A stretch of 64,000 bases of DNA. It comes from Nemopilema nomurai. Taxonomy: Eukaryota; Cnidaria; Scyphozoa; Rhizostomeae; Rhizostomatidae. Location: assembly GCA_003864495.1 (NCBI GenBank), contig ML133383.1, positions 5,626,880 to 5,690,879 of the forward strand, read 5' to 3'. The notes beneath the pieces are model-generated. The model did not search any database, was not told the origin of the DNA, and saw only the letters and a list, made by a program, of their open reading frames with translations. The position numbers were made by a program, and so were the translations under genes. The stretch's first letter is position 1, and every line of letters begins with the position of its first letter. Below are positions 51,601 through 61,000 of this stretch, in pieces.

Positions 51601-53765
51601 CTGGCCTATTAACACTCCATTCGATTAACGTAAGAGTTGCTGACGATCAAGCCCATCCGAAGTTTCAGTGAAACCTGGGTGAAAAGTTGATTGTCAAATT
51701 GCATTAGCGAATGATTATTCATCAAGGCTGAACAACAACCATGATGTTTGCAAAACAAAACGTCTATTTTTCGGGTAATACTTATCAATCAATGCCACTT
51801 GTTTTAGTGTATGTCATAAGTCATTTAGTTTGTATTGTTGAGCCCTAATGTTGATGAAATCTTCGCTGCTCGTTGACCCGATATCAACATGCTCCTTGCC
51901 AAATGGAGATGAGTCAATCAGTCGGTTGCCCGCAATAATTAACTAACAGCCTTTACTAGCAGCTACTCCTGATTAAAGGCACCGGGCGAAATCAAAATAT
52001 GATAAACACGTTTCGCTGTTTGCAGCAGAAGATTAAATTCATCATAGTTTTTGTGGGACCTTGTGAATCTTCGGGCCAGATGTGGCAAGAAGTGACACAG
52101 TTCTGTATTGTATGGAACCATCAATGCTTCTCATAACCCCGTTAAAATCTCACATATGTAGAATTAGCCCTATCTTTTAAGTGTATCCATGCCTTCATTG
52201 TTTCGTCGTAAAATGCTATTTCAACAAGCAAGGGGACCCTAATCTGCAAGATTTTGCTGCAAGAAGTTCAATTTGACTAATAAGTTACCGAAAAAGGTAA
52301 CAAGAAACTAGAGCCAAGAGAAATGTTGTAATTTCTGGTGATTTTCTTCCCTGAAAGATGTAGATGTAGCACTGAAACAAAGATCGATATTGGGGAGAGT
52401 TGCAATTCATGTTTTATTTATAAAGTTGCAACGCAACGAAGGATTGTTTCAGCCTGACTACGCGATACTGGTTTTTGTCCAGTTTTGTCATGTCTTATTG
52501 CAAGATTTGTTTCAGCAATCCTGCAAAGTGGAAGATTACTAGGCAGGTGGCAATGTCGAGATTTATGCCTTAGTGATTTGTCTGCATGCACCTATGTTAT
52601 GGCTTAACTGACTCCTGCACCTAACAATGCAATTAGAACTTAGTAACTCTACAGATTCCAAAATACCAAACGAAAATTTTTCTGTTCTCCATCACCTTAT
52701 TCCTTTTCAAAATTTCCGCTCGTCGCTACTTCACCCTCTAACAACAGGCCAATTTTGAGATCGGCGATTCCAGATATGCCTCGAACTTTAAACCTGGATC
52801 ACAGCGCCCCTGGGTTTTAATTTGCACAACTTGGTGAAAGTGTTGAGAAACAATCTTTCATTTTGGAGCCAAGGATAAGCATGTGAAAGAAGACAAAAAC
52901 AATGATAATTTTCGCTGCAAGAAACTGTATGATCACTTAAACAAGGGACATATTGTTGACAATCTTTCAGCAATAGTTTTTTGCTCTCCTTCCTTGTTAA
53001 TCTCACCTCGGATTCTCTTGGGTGATTTGGACTTAAGCATTTTTTGTTATTCCGTATTTACGTATTTTTTTATTTTGTAATTTAAAATATTGGCTTTAAT
53101 TTTTAGCATGGCCAGATGCTGTTAATTCCTCTGTTTCATGTTTTACTACACTTCTTCCCAAAGTAAATAAAGTTGATTTGTTATTAAGAGCCCAATTATC
53201 ATATGAATTCTTTGAACCTTCATACGTTTCGATAAGCCTTTAATGCCCTAAGCATCACGGCCTGCGGATCTAATCCTCTATTTCTTTCATTTCATCTTAA
53301 GTAACCAAGCTAGAATGAGAATCGAAAATCATTTTCTAATCTCCGTTAAAACCGTCTGAAGACCTGTTAGTATCGATCGCATTAAGCTTGCATTTTGGAG
53401 TATTAGAGGAATGAGCGCAAAGTTATCGTAACTGAGAAGCGATTAAGGCTTTCGAAGTCGAAGCTTAGGCCAGTTGGGAAGGTTGGAGCATAACACCACA
53501 ACCAACTCGACGCAACCAACTACTCATACCCCCTTCTGAGATATGAATTTCTTATTTTTGATTTTGAGTTTATTTGAAAAATTTCTATCTACAATATCTT
53601 TTTGCATATTTGCATATTTGCATTGTCAGTTTATGCATAATTTTAAATACGGATTCTTCTTTACAGGAGGATAAAATATGGGAGTGGGATCGGATTTTCA
53701 CAGAAGTTGCTTCGGAACTGCAAACGGAGTGGGAAAAGAGTAACTTGGTCGATGAAAACGAATGA
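12098..53765 (+). CDS. IFT43: IFT43, intraflagellar transport complex A subunit, ten-exon model
   Basis: Spliced coding exons: 12098-12124 (tentative), 13251-13379, 17331-17401, 17489-17509, 20403-20435, 21332-21381, 23669-23741, 31679-31754, 46440-46502, 53667-53765. All introns are GT-AG and phases agree (0,0,2,2,2,1,2,0,0), giving 213 residues, close to human IFT43. Diagnostic family motifs are RRQGGWADD (61-69), EEIDERLRPD, IPVIPDLDDVQEDDLVQQVA, RVATYKELDTDFQKHAGLLT, LDGEIDLQLL, LAPESEV and WEWDRIFTEVASELQTEW. IFT43 is a small peripheral subunit of IFT-A, which supports retrograde transport and membrane-protein entry in cilia; it has no enzymatic activity. The N-terminus is basic (KREAKQGRRTG) and low complexity, as in relatives. 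Identity is firm from exon 3 onward. Exon 2 is likely, by phase and its KQGRRTG motif. Exon 1 is a guess. An alternative first exon lies at 16366. Confidence 0.9.
13251..13379 (+). CDS. IFT43: IFT43 exon 2, N-terminal low-complexity region
   Basis: A 129-nt exon, phase 0 at both ends, flanked by ttgattaccag and CTG|GTAAGA. It encodes EAKQGRRTGLQFG and a Ser/Asp-rich stretch ending DDVDDIKGVL-like (ADVDDIKGVL). The basic KxGRR motif matches the N-terminal region of IFT43 relatives, and its phase joins directly to the exon at 17331. If the alternative first exon at 16366 is used, this exon is skipped. Confidence 0.55.
14074..14345 (-). pseudogene. Decayed pogo/Tigger-like (Tc1-mariner superfamily) transposase C-terminus
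   Basis: The minus strand reads TIVRSFKKCGIPNV, then DDLFFDKTPEVRKRK and an acidic/basic tail to a stop at 14074. SFKKCGI-N followed by DDL is the hallmark near the C-terminus of pogo/Tigger and Jerky-type DDE transposases, mobile DNA cut-and-paste enzymes. Stops and frame breaks lie directly upstream and no DDE core could be followed, so this is a fossil fragment inside an IFT43 intron. Confidence 0.55.
16366..16413 (+). CDS. IFT43: Possible alternative first exon of IFT43, MSGLTTSSSDGLDEFK
   Basis: ATG in a good context (gcaaccATGt) opens 16 codons that end at a perfect GTAAGT donor in phase 0, matching the exon at 17331. No acceptor fits for use as an internal exon after 13379. If real, it marks a second promoter and gives a 177-residue isoform lacking the basic KQGRR region. 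Confidence 0.35.
17331..17401 (+). CDS. IFT43: IFT43 exon 3, RQGGWADD motif
   Basis: A 71-nt exon, phase 0 in and 2 out, after a pyrimidine-rich acceptor (gcttgttttttaag). It encodes SASPRPTRRQGGWADDFKDK; RQGGWA is invariant in vertebrate IFT43. This is the most N-terminal exon whose identity is certain. Confidence 0.85.
17489..17509 (+). CDS. IFT43: IFT43 exon 4, 21-nt microexon
   Basis: Twenty-one bases, phase 2 in and out, between aattacag and GG|GTAAGA. It adds the acidic residues EDTDDF. The intron before it is only 87 bases. Skipping it would keep the frame, so it may be alternatively spliced. Confidence 0.6.
18175..18380. repeat. 20-bp minisatellite, about ten copies
   Basis: The unit gagtatagcattgacctttt repeats every 20 bases. 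It is nearly perfect up to about 18280 and increasingly diverged towards 18380. It produces a repetitive, meaningless ORF on the minus strand. It lies within an IFT43 intron. Confidence 0.92.
18599..18664. repeat. (CT)33 microsatellite
   Basis: An uninterrupted dinucleotide run of about 66 bases, 220 bases downstream of the 20-bp array. Pure runs of this length are usually polymorphic in copy number. Confidence 0.97.
20403..20435 (+). CDS. IFT43: IFT43 exon 5, 33 nt
   Basis: Phase 2 in and out, flanked by ctgtttttacag and GA|GTAAGT. It encodes KKKGTSIEEI; together with the next exon it forms EEIDERLRP, which aligns with the human EEIEDFRLRP segment. Confidence 0.82.
   Translation, partial: KEKRHQHRRN
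21332..21381 (+). CDS. IFT43: IFT43 exon 6, 50 nt
   Basis: Phase 2 in, 1 out, after catccttgtag and before GTATGA. It encodes ERLRPDATVNLEEQDD, the acidic linker before the conserved IPVIPDL block. Confidence 0.85.
21382..23668. other. IFT43 intron, AT-rich
   Basis: Very T-rich sequence, especially from 22280 to 23660. The ORFs here are low-complexity hydrophobic artefacts of base composition. I see no gene, repeat array or RNA gene. Confidence 0.5.
23669..23741 (+). CDS. IFT43: IFT43 exon 7, IPVIPDL core
   Basis: A 73-nt exon, phase 1 in, 2 out, after gtttttttcaag. It encodes IPVIPDLDDVQEDDLVQQVA and APP, almost identical to the human [20 protein letters not shown] block. This is the strongest single identifier of the gene. 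Confidence 0.95.
27850..28200. promoter_or_regulatory. Candidate intronic enhancer with homeodomain-type sites
   Basis: The island stands out from its AT-rich surroundings by CpG-containing, unique sequence (gcccgcgcggtc, gtcgtgcgggcgg). Within it are two TAATTA homeodomain cores (27923-27928 and 28082-28087), a GATTAA-like site near 28144 and several TTGATT/AATCAG words. No reading frame persists through it. Enhancer function is inferred from composition and motifs only. Confidence 0.3.
30390..30580. repeat. Degenerate ~15-17-bp repeat (CTTGTCTTAACAAT-like)
   Basis: Variants of cttgtcttaacaat recur about ten times (for example near 30450, 30528, 30545 and 30560) with variable spacing. It looks like an old, decayed minisatellite. 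Confidence 0.6.
31679..31754 (+). CDS. IFT43: IFT43 exon 8
   Basis: A 76-nt exon, phase 2 in, 0 out, after ttctcttcgtttag and before GTATGT. It encodes VQVTRVATYKELDTDFQKHA and GLLTL, matching human [21 protein letters not shown]. Confidence 0.95.
33779..33792 (+). promoter_or_regulatory. Perfect match to the CTCF core consensus
   Basis: CCAGTAGATGGCGC fits every position of the CTCF core CCASYAGRKGGCRS. By base counting, about 0.03 such matches are expected by chance in 64 kb on two strands. CTCF is known from bilaterian animals; if this is a cnidarian or sponge, the match has to be chance or another factor. Confidence 0.3.
36805..36862. repeat. (CATA)n tetranucleotide microsatellite
   Basis: About 14 units of cata/taca, with one tatata interruption near the start. 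First member of a cluster of tandem repeats in this intron. Confidence 0.95.
36925..36985. repeat. 11-bp tandem repeat, 5.5 copies
   Basis: Units of tttatcatggg or tttatcgtggg, differing at one position, begin at 36925, 36936, 36947, 36958 and 36969, with a partial copy to 36985. It creates a repetitive ORF (GLSWVYRGF) that is not a gene. Confidence 0.95.
37215..37580. repeat. ~31-bp degenerate minisatellite
   Basis: Copies of ccctttgttggattgattct followed by gttcctttaaa are nearly identical around 37345-37440 and diverge on both sides (lead words ccttgtcctaga, accctgttctgg). About ten copies are recognisable. Confidence 0.85.
37808..37861. repeat. 18-bp tandem repeat, three perfect copies
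   Basis: atctttaggcgtttaggt occurs three times in direct succession at 37808, 37826 and 37844. It is the fourth unrelated tandem repeat within about 1.1 kb. Confidence 0.95.
37930..38720. promoter_or_regulatory. Candidate intronic enhancer with nuclear-receptor and POU-type motifs
   Basis: A GC-richer, non-repetitive, non-coding island just after the repeat cluster. It contains an octamer ATGCAAAT (38044-38051), an inverted nuclear-receptor element AGGTCACCTGACCT (38538-38551) and two further half-sites (TGACCT near 38347, AGGTCA near 38471). The island lacks any long open frame. The motifs are consensus matches; activity is inferred. Confidence 0.3.
40633..41020. mobile_element. MITE-like non-autonomous DNA transposon
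   Basis: The ends are inverted copies: TTAGGCCTGCGTTTACAT at the left and, read in reverse complement, TTAGGCTGCGTTTACACGAG at the right. A second copy of the terminal motif sits inside the left part (40692-40712), and ataggtacggatagg near the left end reappears inverted near 40950-40970. The element is about 390 bases with no transposase. A TA target duplication is possible but not certain. Superfamily unassigned. Confidence 0.7.
43384..43752 (-). CDS. Unassigned 122-codon open frame, possible exon or retrocopy fragment
   Basis: The minus strand is open for 122 codons and begins with GTG rather than ATG, just after an in-frame stop. The product is basic with a balanced, protein-like composition (RAIKRLEGQTVVLRNPQGYL, NAIEWVKNVQNEVLPDAGRL). 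GC content exceeds the surrounding intron. I recognise no family, and no clean splice sites or start support a nested gene. It could be a retroposed or transposon-derived fragment. Confidence 0.25.
   Translation of the reverse strand: MEAARRNKARQKKLKLWSNRGEVGNYCSIIDRKWRKEIDCGAGRAIKRLEGQTVVLRNPQGYLRPQKIRHFAVMSTKNAWLKHRKDTRNAIEWVKNVQNEVLPDAGRLKWVSAGAMRSRVTH
46440..46502 (+). CDS. IFT43: IFT43 exon 9
   Basis: A 63-nt exon, phase 0 at both ends, after tctcttttttcaag. It encodes DGEIDLQLLGSALAPESEVF and E, matching human DGEIDLKLLTKVLAPEHEV. Confidence 0.95.
46503..53666. other. IFT43 intron of 7.2 kb
   Basis: AT-rich with no coding exon recognised. ORFs at 49223-49588 and 51163-51459 have no family features. 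A TGACATGTCA palindrome lies at 48542 in a somewhat less AT-rich stretch (48400-48760). Confidence 0.45.
53667..53765 (+). CDS. IFT43: IFT43 terminal exon
   Basis: Phase 0 in after gattcttctttacag, ending in TGA at 53763-53765. It encodes EDKIWEWDRIFTEVASELQT then EWEKSNLVDENE, matching the human C-terminal WDWDHLFTEVSSE-LTEWD block. No canonical AATAAA was seen in the following few hundred bases. Confidence 0.95.
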   Translation, partial: EDKIWEWDRIFTEVASELQTEWEKSNLVDENE

Positions 53766-54163
53766 GCCCAAAAGGACACATCGAATTGGCATCTTTTTAT
53801 GTTTTTTTGTCAAAGTTATGTTTTCTGTTGGAAACGTTAGTTGCTGTTGGTTGACCGCTGTATATAGTTGAAGATACGTGTAAATACGATGTGCAGCTTC
53901 GATGTTTCTTAAAATGAACCAACAACGTTTCGAAGTCCAGTAAATGGAGAGATATAATGGATACTCTGCTGAGGACGTAGTATTACTGTAGCATAGGAAA
54001 GAGTTCTTGACAATCAAGGACAAAAATTGAGATAGAAAAATCGAAAGTTATTCTTCGAAGCTTGCGTTGCTAATGTCAATCCATTGCATGAGGTCCGAGC
54101 GGAAATGAGGCTTTTCTTTTTTCAATGCGCTTCCATTTCAGTACCAGCACTACGTATCCAGTA

Positions 54164-54196
54164 TGGCACACAGCTCTGGCACACAGCTCTGGCACA
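54164..54196. repeat. 13-bp tandem repeat, 2.5 copies
   Basis: tggcacacagctc is repeated directly, followed by tggcaca. Short and isolated. Confidence 0.85.
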
Positions 54197-54940
54197 ACCC
54201 TTGTTTATTGGGTGTATCGAAAGTGTACTGTCTACGAATAATGTTTACACCATTTCTTTTTATTCAGACGGATGCCAAAGCAAGGAATTTAATAGGAAGA
54301 TAAGAGCTCAGCGTTTAGCAAAACAGAGAAATGTCTTGATTCAAGTAAATCTACAGTATACCCTGGGCTCATTTGTATTAAGGATTGATGTAAAAGTTTG
54401 CTTTTTATTTAAAGGTACTCATCAGACACAAATCGATGCCAGTATATTACGAATAATCTTCTTGGATTTAGCTATCGTCTCTTCATAGTACAATATTTAG
54501 AAAGACAACAGGCTCTATGAAGGAACGGATGCCATTATGCTCCGAGTTCCGTATTTTTACACAGCTACTATTCTTAGGGGCAAAGGGGGCAATATGGATT
54601 GGGTGCCATCATCTTAAGAATTTTAGCAATTATTGTTTACAGATATTTTTTTGTCTTTTTCAAAGTCAATGGCATAGCTTTCATTAGACTGGATTCTCAT
54701 TACTATTCATTCTGATTAAAATTGCTGGAGAAAAAACTAGGCCATTCATTGATAAAAATATGGGGGTGGTTCGTGGTTATGGCTGACATGGACCCCTGCG
54801 CAGGCAAACCATACCAAACGGACCGAATCGGTAGAAATTGCAAGCGAAGTTATTTCATTGGTTACAGAAAACGTTGGCATTGCATTTGTGTCTCGATCAT
54901 TAAGGGTCTTTCTGCTGATGAAAATTCAGCACTGAATCCT

Positions 54941-55832
54941 TTATCCTTTTACCGCAAAGTTGAAGCGTTTGGTAACACCCTGCAAGAATGCCAAACGATA
55001 ATCTATGACGAGATGTGGCCTCATACCACGAACATTTTTACGAATGTGGTTCTCTTTAGTCCGCCAGTTGTTGACTTTGTGTGCCGATTGTAGCACGCAA
55101 ATGCCATCAACATTTGCCTTCACTCCACTACCCATTGGCTTTGCTCCAATGCCTGACATTGATGAAAGAAAATGCTTCCACCACAGATACACGAGTCTCT
55201 GCATCGTCGGAGCCATGTTGTTGGCTACAAGCCATTAGCCACAAGTTTACAATGTAATTTACTGCCAAGGCTGATGATGGACACGGCTGATCACGCGCGA
55301 AACCTGCGGTTCATACGCGCTTACAACGGCACTTGTACATCAGGCATCACTCATGATTTATATTAGCTGCAAAGGTTACTGGCTTTTTCTAGATATCCCG
55401 CAGATATTTTAATCAGGACTTGGAAAGAATGCGAGGAACCAAGCTTGGGCGTTTCGCATTCACCAAAGGGATCCAGTTCTTCCTAAGACATCATGCATGA
55501 GATATTCTGCATTTCTACGCTTTCTAAGAGAGGTGGCAAATTTCAAATTTTATTAAATTAAAATTGGCAAGTTTTATTTGTGAAGGCCAAGGCTAAGTTG
55601 CCCCAAAACGAATTGTTAAAGGCCCGATTGCGTTTGCGTTGTGCTTCTCAGTAGCTCTTTTGCTGTTGGTCCACATGCGAAGAAGTAAATTAATGGTTTG
55701 ACGAATGGTCCGGTTTGACACGCATCTATTTTCGTCAATGGAATGCTTTCCATTAACATCGGATCTTGCCGCAAGGACGGTTCGTTTCCTTGCCCATCTC
55801 TGCCTTGTCTTTCGATTGGCCAAGATCGTCAA
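54941..55832 (-). pseudogene. Possible decayed Merlin/ISXO2-type DDE transposase
   Basis: Two minus-strand frames in order resemble the Merlin/IS1016 pattern. The upstream one (55593-55832) has KHSIDENRCVSNRTIRQTIN then LLLRMW, like the SIRxxS-F-S-L-x-L-L-YLW region. The downstream one (54941-55216) has WWKHFLSS, GSGVKANVDG and FLQGVTKR, like the WY-L...GGPG-VEID...FLVPVxKR region. The frames are separate, catalytic residues cannot be assigned, and no terminal repeats were found. The resemblance is by eye only. Confidence 0.25.
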
Positions 55833-57699
55833 ATGTCACAACACACTTTGAGTCATATTCTTGTCATATGACAGTTGTCATTCAGTCAGAACTGGACAGC
55901 CAAAGATGAATATCTGTATTCCTTGGAACCTCGTAATTTCTGTCACGTCCTGTGGATGCCTTTGCCCTAGCCGTCAATTGCCGCACCTCCATCGGCTTTC
56001 GCTTCAATCTAAATTTTTTTTGTCTAGAACCTAATTTATCATGTGTCACGTTCGGTTTTTCGAATGACTTGCACTTTGATATAGCTGTTTCTTTCAAAGA
56101 AAACCATATGTTCAGAATCGCGTTTCACGTTCAGAGGAATATCTCCAAGACTATGTTAGTTAGAAATACTTTTCGGAGACAAGAATTCGGGAATCGGGGT
56201 GAGGCACTTGAGATCTCAATAATTCAATACATATGGTTCTTTCTCCTAATTTTCGAATGCCCACTTTCAGACTTGGGGAAAAGAGGTGAAAGGAAATTAG
56301 GCCTGCACATTTACCAAGTTTTAACGGCTTAGTCACTTCAGAAAGGTGTTTAGGGATGAAAAAAGCTTGTACGAGAACTTCGTTGGTCGAAAGGAACGAT
56401 GCCCCACAGGATTCTTACGAAGTGTTCTCAATAGACACGTATAGAATTATTAAAGGCTGGGTTCTGATGATAGTTTCTCCAATGCGCTCAAGGCTCAAGG
56501 AAGTCACCATTGCTGTAGTACGGCAAACGTGGATTAACGTGAATACCTCCGCGTTGACCTTAAAAAACAATCATGCTTGCCGTTCGTGTATGGTGCACGA
56601 ATCTTAATGAGTTGTCGAAAAGCACCTACAGCATACTCTCAAACTCTTTCTTTGGCTACTTACAAAGCAAACTCTTTGATCAAAATGGTCAGCACACAGC
56701 AAGAAGCTTTATGCAAATTGCGCGGAAGACCTTTGTTCAGCTCCTTCCTCGCCATGTGCTCTGTGCTTTGGTAAAAATTGCAATATCAGCGCCGCCCTTG
56801 TAAACTCTTGCGATTAAGAGGCGAGTTTCTGCTATGTGTCATAGGAGCGGCCTTTTTGACATGACTGTAAAGTATCGTGTTTTCGCAAGATGTTTTAGCG
56901 AAGGACGCGCCTCACTTACTGTAGCGCCGGCCTTCTCTAACCTTTCCGTCAATCCTTAAAAATGTGTTGATTTGCCTCTCTATAAAGCCATTAATCTTTT
57001 CAGTTAAGGTATCTCTTTTCTTGTCAATCACGAGCATACCTCGATAAATCAAATGAAAGGTCTTAAATTTTGGTTTTTTTGCTCACATATGGTTTTCTTT
57101 TCTCGCAAATGGCGGTTATTCTTGACCACCATAATGAATAACACCCAGGCGAGGGTTGGACTTTTCCACTTTTTTCACTCCTTTGGACAGAAAAATCTTA
57201 CCATACAACCAATACCAACCACTAAAAAGGTATACGAAAAAACTTTCAAAATTTTGCTTTTACGCAATCACTAACTACAGGTGCTACATGCATCCCAAAA
57301 GGTACCCAACAAAAGTTAAGATGGGCAAAAAACCTGGCTGTCTTAGAGTGGAACAAATGTGTGCATCTTAGAAATGGTAGCGGTTGCAGATTGCACATGC
57401 TACGCCTAAGGCAATTTCCATTGTGCATGACCTTGGAGATAAATGGCGTTTGCGAAACTCACCAGAAGAGGGTATTAGTTTGAAATTGCGGGACGCCTCG
57501 TCAACTGAATACAAAAGAAATCACTGGCTATTGAATCTGAACCAGTGTGATTCCATCCCGAATGCTTTCGCTTGACTCCTAAATAAAGAATGGAGTTCCA
57601 AACAATTTGCGAACTGGCAATAAGTAAAAAGGAGTCCCTAATAAAGAGCTGCATTCCCAAAGATCGTGATTTGGGCTGTGTAAATGCCCCTGGTGGCCA

Positions 57700-58046
57700 T
57701 GTTCTGACTTTTGTTCCACTGATGACAGCAACAACCGCTCTTGCATTCTAATTACAAAAGAAAACCACAAGAAGTAGGTCACAAACTTTTGTGTTTCTAC
57801 AAAAGGACCGAAAAAGTCGAGCGAGGGAACAGTCTTTCTCGCTCTTTCAAAGCGGATCTGTGGCCCAGTAGGATGCAGATCTCTGCGAGCCAAGCAGACT
57901 GCGCGCAGCAAATATGACACTTCTGCTTGATTGTTTACAGAAGAACTTCTACATTTCAGCTTGGACAGGCTCTGTCGTTCGACCCGACACGGTTTAGGAG
58001 ATATGTTTACACCACACTTGGTTTGAGTTGCCACAGGAAAGTTCAC
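57700..58046 (-). pseudogene. Possible BEL/Pao-type integrase remnant (weak)
   Basis: A 155-codon minus-strand frame contains VCLARRDLHP followed by VPSLDFFGPFVETQKFV. The DFFGPF block with an upstream C-x-R-R is reminiscent of the start of a BEL/Pao retrotransposon integrase core, where the Asp is the first catalytic residue. The rest does not align convincingly and no LTRs were seen. Confidence 0.15.
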
Positions 58047-61000
58047 CTAACTACAATGTGTTTCTCGTAGCGGTCAACTTTTCTGACTAGGGCACAGCTA
58101 TATATTCGCGGAAAGTGCGTGCATGCTTCTCGGCGCCCACTGGAAATCTGTTCTTTGCAAACCACTCGCACTGCGTACCGCTATAAACATAGGCAGAAGT
58201 TTCCACTAGCTGTATCAATAATAAATGGAAGCAGTTAGCAGGAAAAATAGCTTTTGCGAAACTGACTTATTCAAGGCAGTAGACAGTCAGTGATTAAAAT
58301 TCACTTTTGCGAAATACATTTTGCTGTTGATTTTATATCGATGACTTCACTATAGCTTAATGTGTTCACAGCGGTTGAATAACTACACGCTTTAATCAAG
58401 AGAATGTTAACCAATGAATAACCAATGATAAACAGCCATTTCACATCAGTAGCATTATTAGGGCACTCATATCTCTCTAGAACTTTAGTTTCCGCTAGGC
58501 GGCACATTTCCCCTACCTGTCTTCTATGATTAAATGTCAAGCTTCATCTTTATCGTAAAAAAGAGCACTTCGGCTCTTAGGTGAGCACTTCAATCAGACG
58601 TAGACCAAATTGCTTCTCCATGGCTCAACTTAGTTTGGAGTTGTGAAAAATAGAAGCCTCTATTGCCATACAAGTATTTCAATCGCTCTAGATGGAAAGT
58701 ATAGTCATTCAGTATCTTTAGTCTTGCTATTTCATTTGCTTTGCTTTTTCCAAGTCATCAAATATGGATGCATCTTATTCGTCAAGCCAACATGTGTCTA
58801 TTCATTTCTACATAAGAAAGGATAGTTCAACAACGAATTTTTCAACATCTGAGAATATGATGGCCATTCAACAGCAAAGTAACTGTAATGCCAAATCGAA
58901 TTCAAAACGCGGCTTTAATAGAAATATGTAAAAAATATGGGTGCCATTTGCAATGCAGGAAGTTACTTGTTCAGAAGTCAAGCGTCGGAGTCCATCTTTG
59001 AAACAAAGACATCGGGTGATTTGTAATGGTAAAAAAGAGTCACACCAAACCCCCTTTCGGTTCAGTACTGCAGAACTAAGTTTGCTTTGATTAAATGGCG
59101 TTTTACTAAAGGCTTGCTGAGTATATAAAGCAGTTTTAGCGCTTAACGTACTTACCTATTAGAAATTCTACGAATGCAGAGTTTCACTTTCAACCTAGGC
59201 CCGAACTAAAACCGTATAACTAACAATGCCAAAACCTCCTCAAAAGCTCCTTTTCATTGTGATAAATCAATTCATGTTTAACTTCCTGCAATGCACTCTG
59301 TTTTCACTTTTATTTACTCTCAGTTTAGTTTCTATTTCTTTAGCAGAATTCGCAACAACGAAGACAACTGACCACCACTCATGATACTCTGTTGTTCGAA
59401 TTTCCACTTTTACTAGTATTTGTTGACTTGCTTTCAGTTTCCAAGTTTACTTTTACTTTCTGTCTTTGCTTGGGTCATAGAATTTTGTTCAGTTTATCGT
59501 GGTTGTTGTCGTTCCGAAGAGCATTGCTTTCGCAGCGACTAGCAGAGGTAAGTAAAGCTAAAATGATTATTGTGACCCCTTTACACTTGACTAAATACAA
59601 CTCAAAACTCTCGCTTGCATTTCAGCATTGTGAAAAATAATTGCGTGAAAAGTGACACCCATTCTTATGAAACCGAACTCATTGGAAGGTCGTCACAAAT
59701 GTTGTGACATCATAGGACGGCAAAATAACCTTAAACTGTCTCCCTGCTATAAAGCTGAGAGAAATTTGCCTTTAATTGGTAGGAAAATGTCATGTATCAA
59801 ATTTCATCAAGAATGGGCATTAGAATCAGCTATAATGGGTTTCAATCAATATTTGTGATTACCGGATCTCTATGGGAAGTCAAACTATAAGCTTTTGATA
59901 TAGAGCCACACAGCCCTAAGATTTTCCTAAGTTGTAAAGAACAAGCTACAGCCGCATCGAAGGGTTGCCGGAGACCAAAACCTAATCTCGTGTTTTAAGA
60001 AGAGGAACAATATTTGATTACGTGTTTGAAACTGACCACAATACTTCGATCCTTTGTGGCCAAAAAATTGTCATTGGTTATTAAGACTGTTAATAGTTCC
60101 ATTGCAAAGGGATAAAATTAATACAGTTTTCACTTAGCCATTAACAAGCGCGCTTAGGTTAATATGCAGGAGCTTGCTGGCCAAATACACGACTTTTAGA
60201 GCACGTTGGTTGGGTCACACATCTGGCAACATACGCTGGACTAACTTTAAATAATAAAGTAGGATTAAAATGTTAGGCCAGATTACGTAGACGTGAACAA
60301 CAATACAAGTATTTTGTTTTCAGCTTGTGCTGGGAAACATTGAAAACTTGACCAAAGGATTAAGAGAAGGGAGAAAATTGGATTGAGCACTGAGAAGCAT
60401 TTAGTGATTGCGGGTCAGTAACGATATGTATCTTGATCAAGCACGCTCTAATCACATCAAATTACAATCAGGAAAAATGGAAAGTGCGATATTACTTGCG
60501 AATTGTGAGCTCCGTCTTTAGCTTGGCCTGACAGACATTCCAGTAGCCTTGATTGATTCCTTTACAGAGTAATTAAGATATCAGGTGATTTAACGAAATT
60601 GGTGCATTGAGCATGTGAGCGTAGATAACTGAACATCTGACGAGGTTGCAGTTTGATAAGCTAGATAAAGTTAAGCTTCAAGATACAGCCTAGAGATAAG
60701 GTAGAACGCAAACACAAACGGGCATGGCAGGCCTCTTGCAGAGAATTTTTCTTCACATGTGACATCTTCGACATGTCAAATCACGCGAAATGCTTCTTAT
60801 GATGACTTGAAGTCTATAAGGGCTTTCAATTAATAATCGGTAATGACTGCGTGATATTAAAGTAAACAAAATTATTTATAGAATCTATGCTGTTCTCCCC
60901 AACTCGACATTTGAAATTCAATCCTTTCTAAGCTAGATTCGATCTTTGACCATTCATTTGTGCCATACCTGTCCACCTGGTTTACAAGCCAGAGGTATCA

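Noticed and set aside
54722..55093. 123-codon + strand ORF
   Set aside because: No motif or composition supporting a gene, and it overlaps the minus-strand transposase-like frame, which explains the open reading better.
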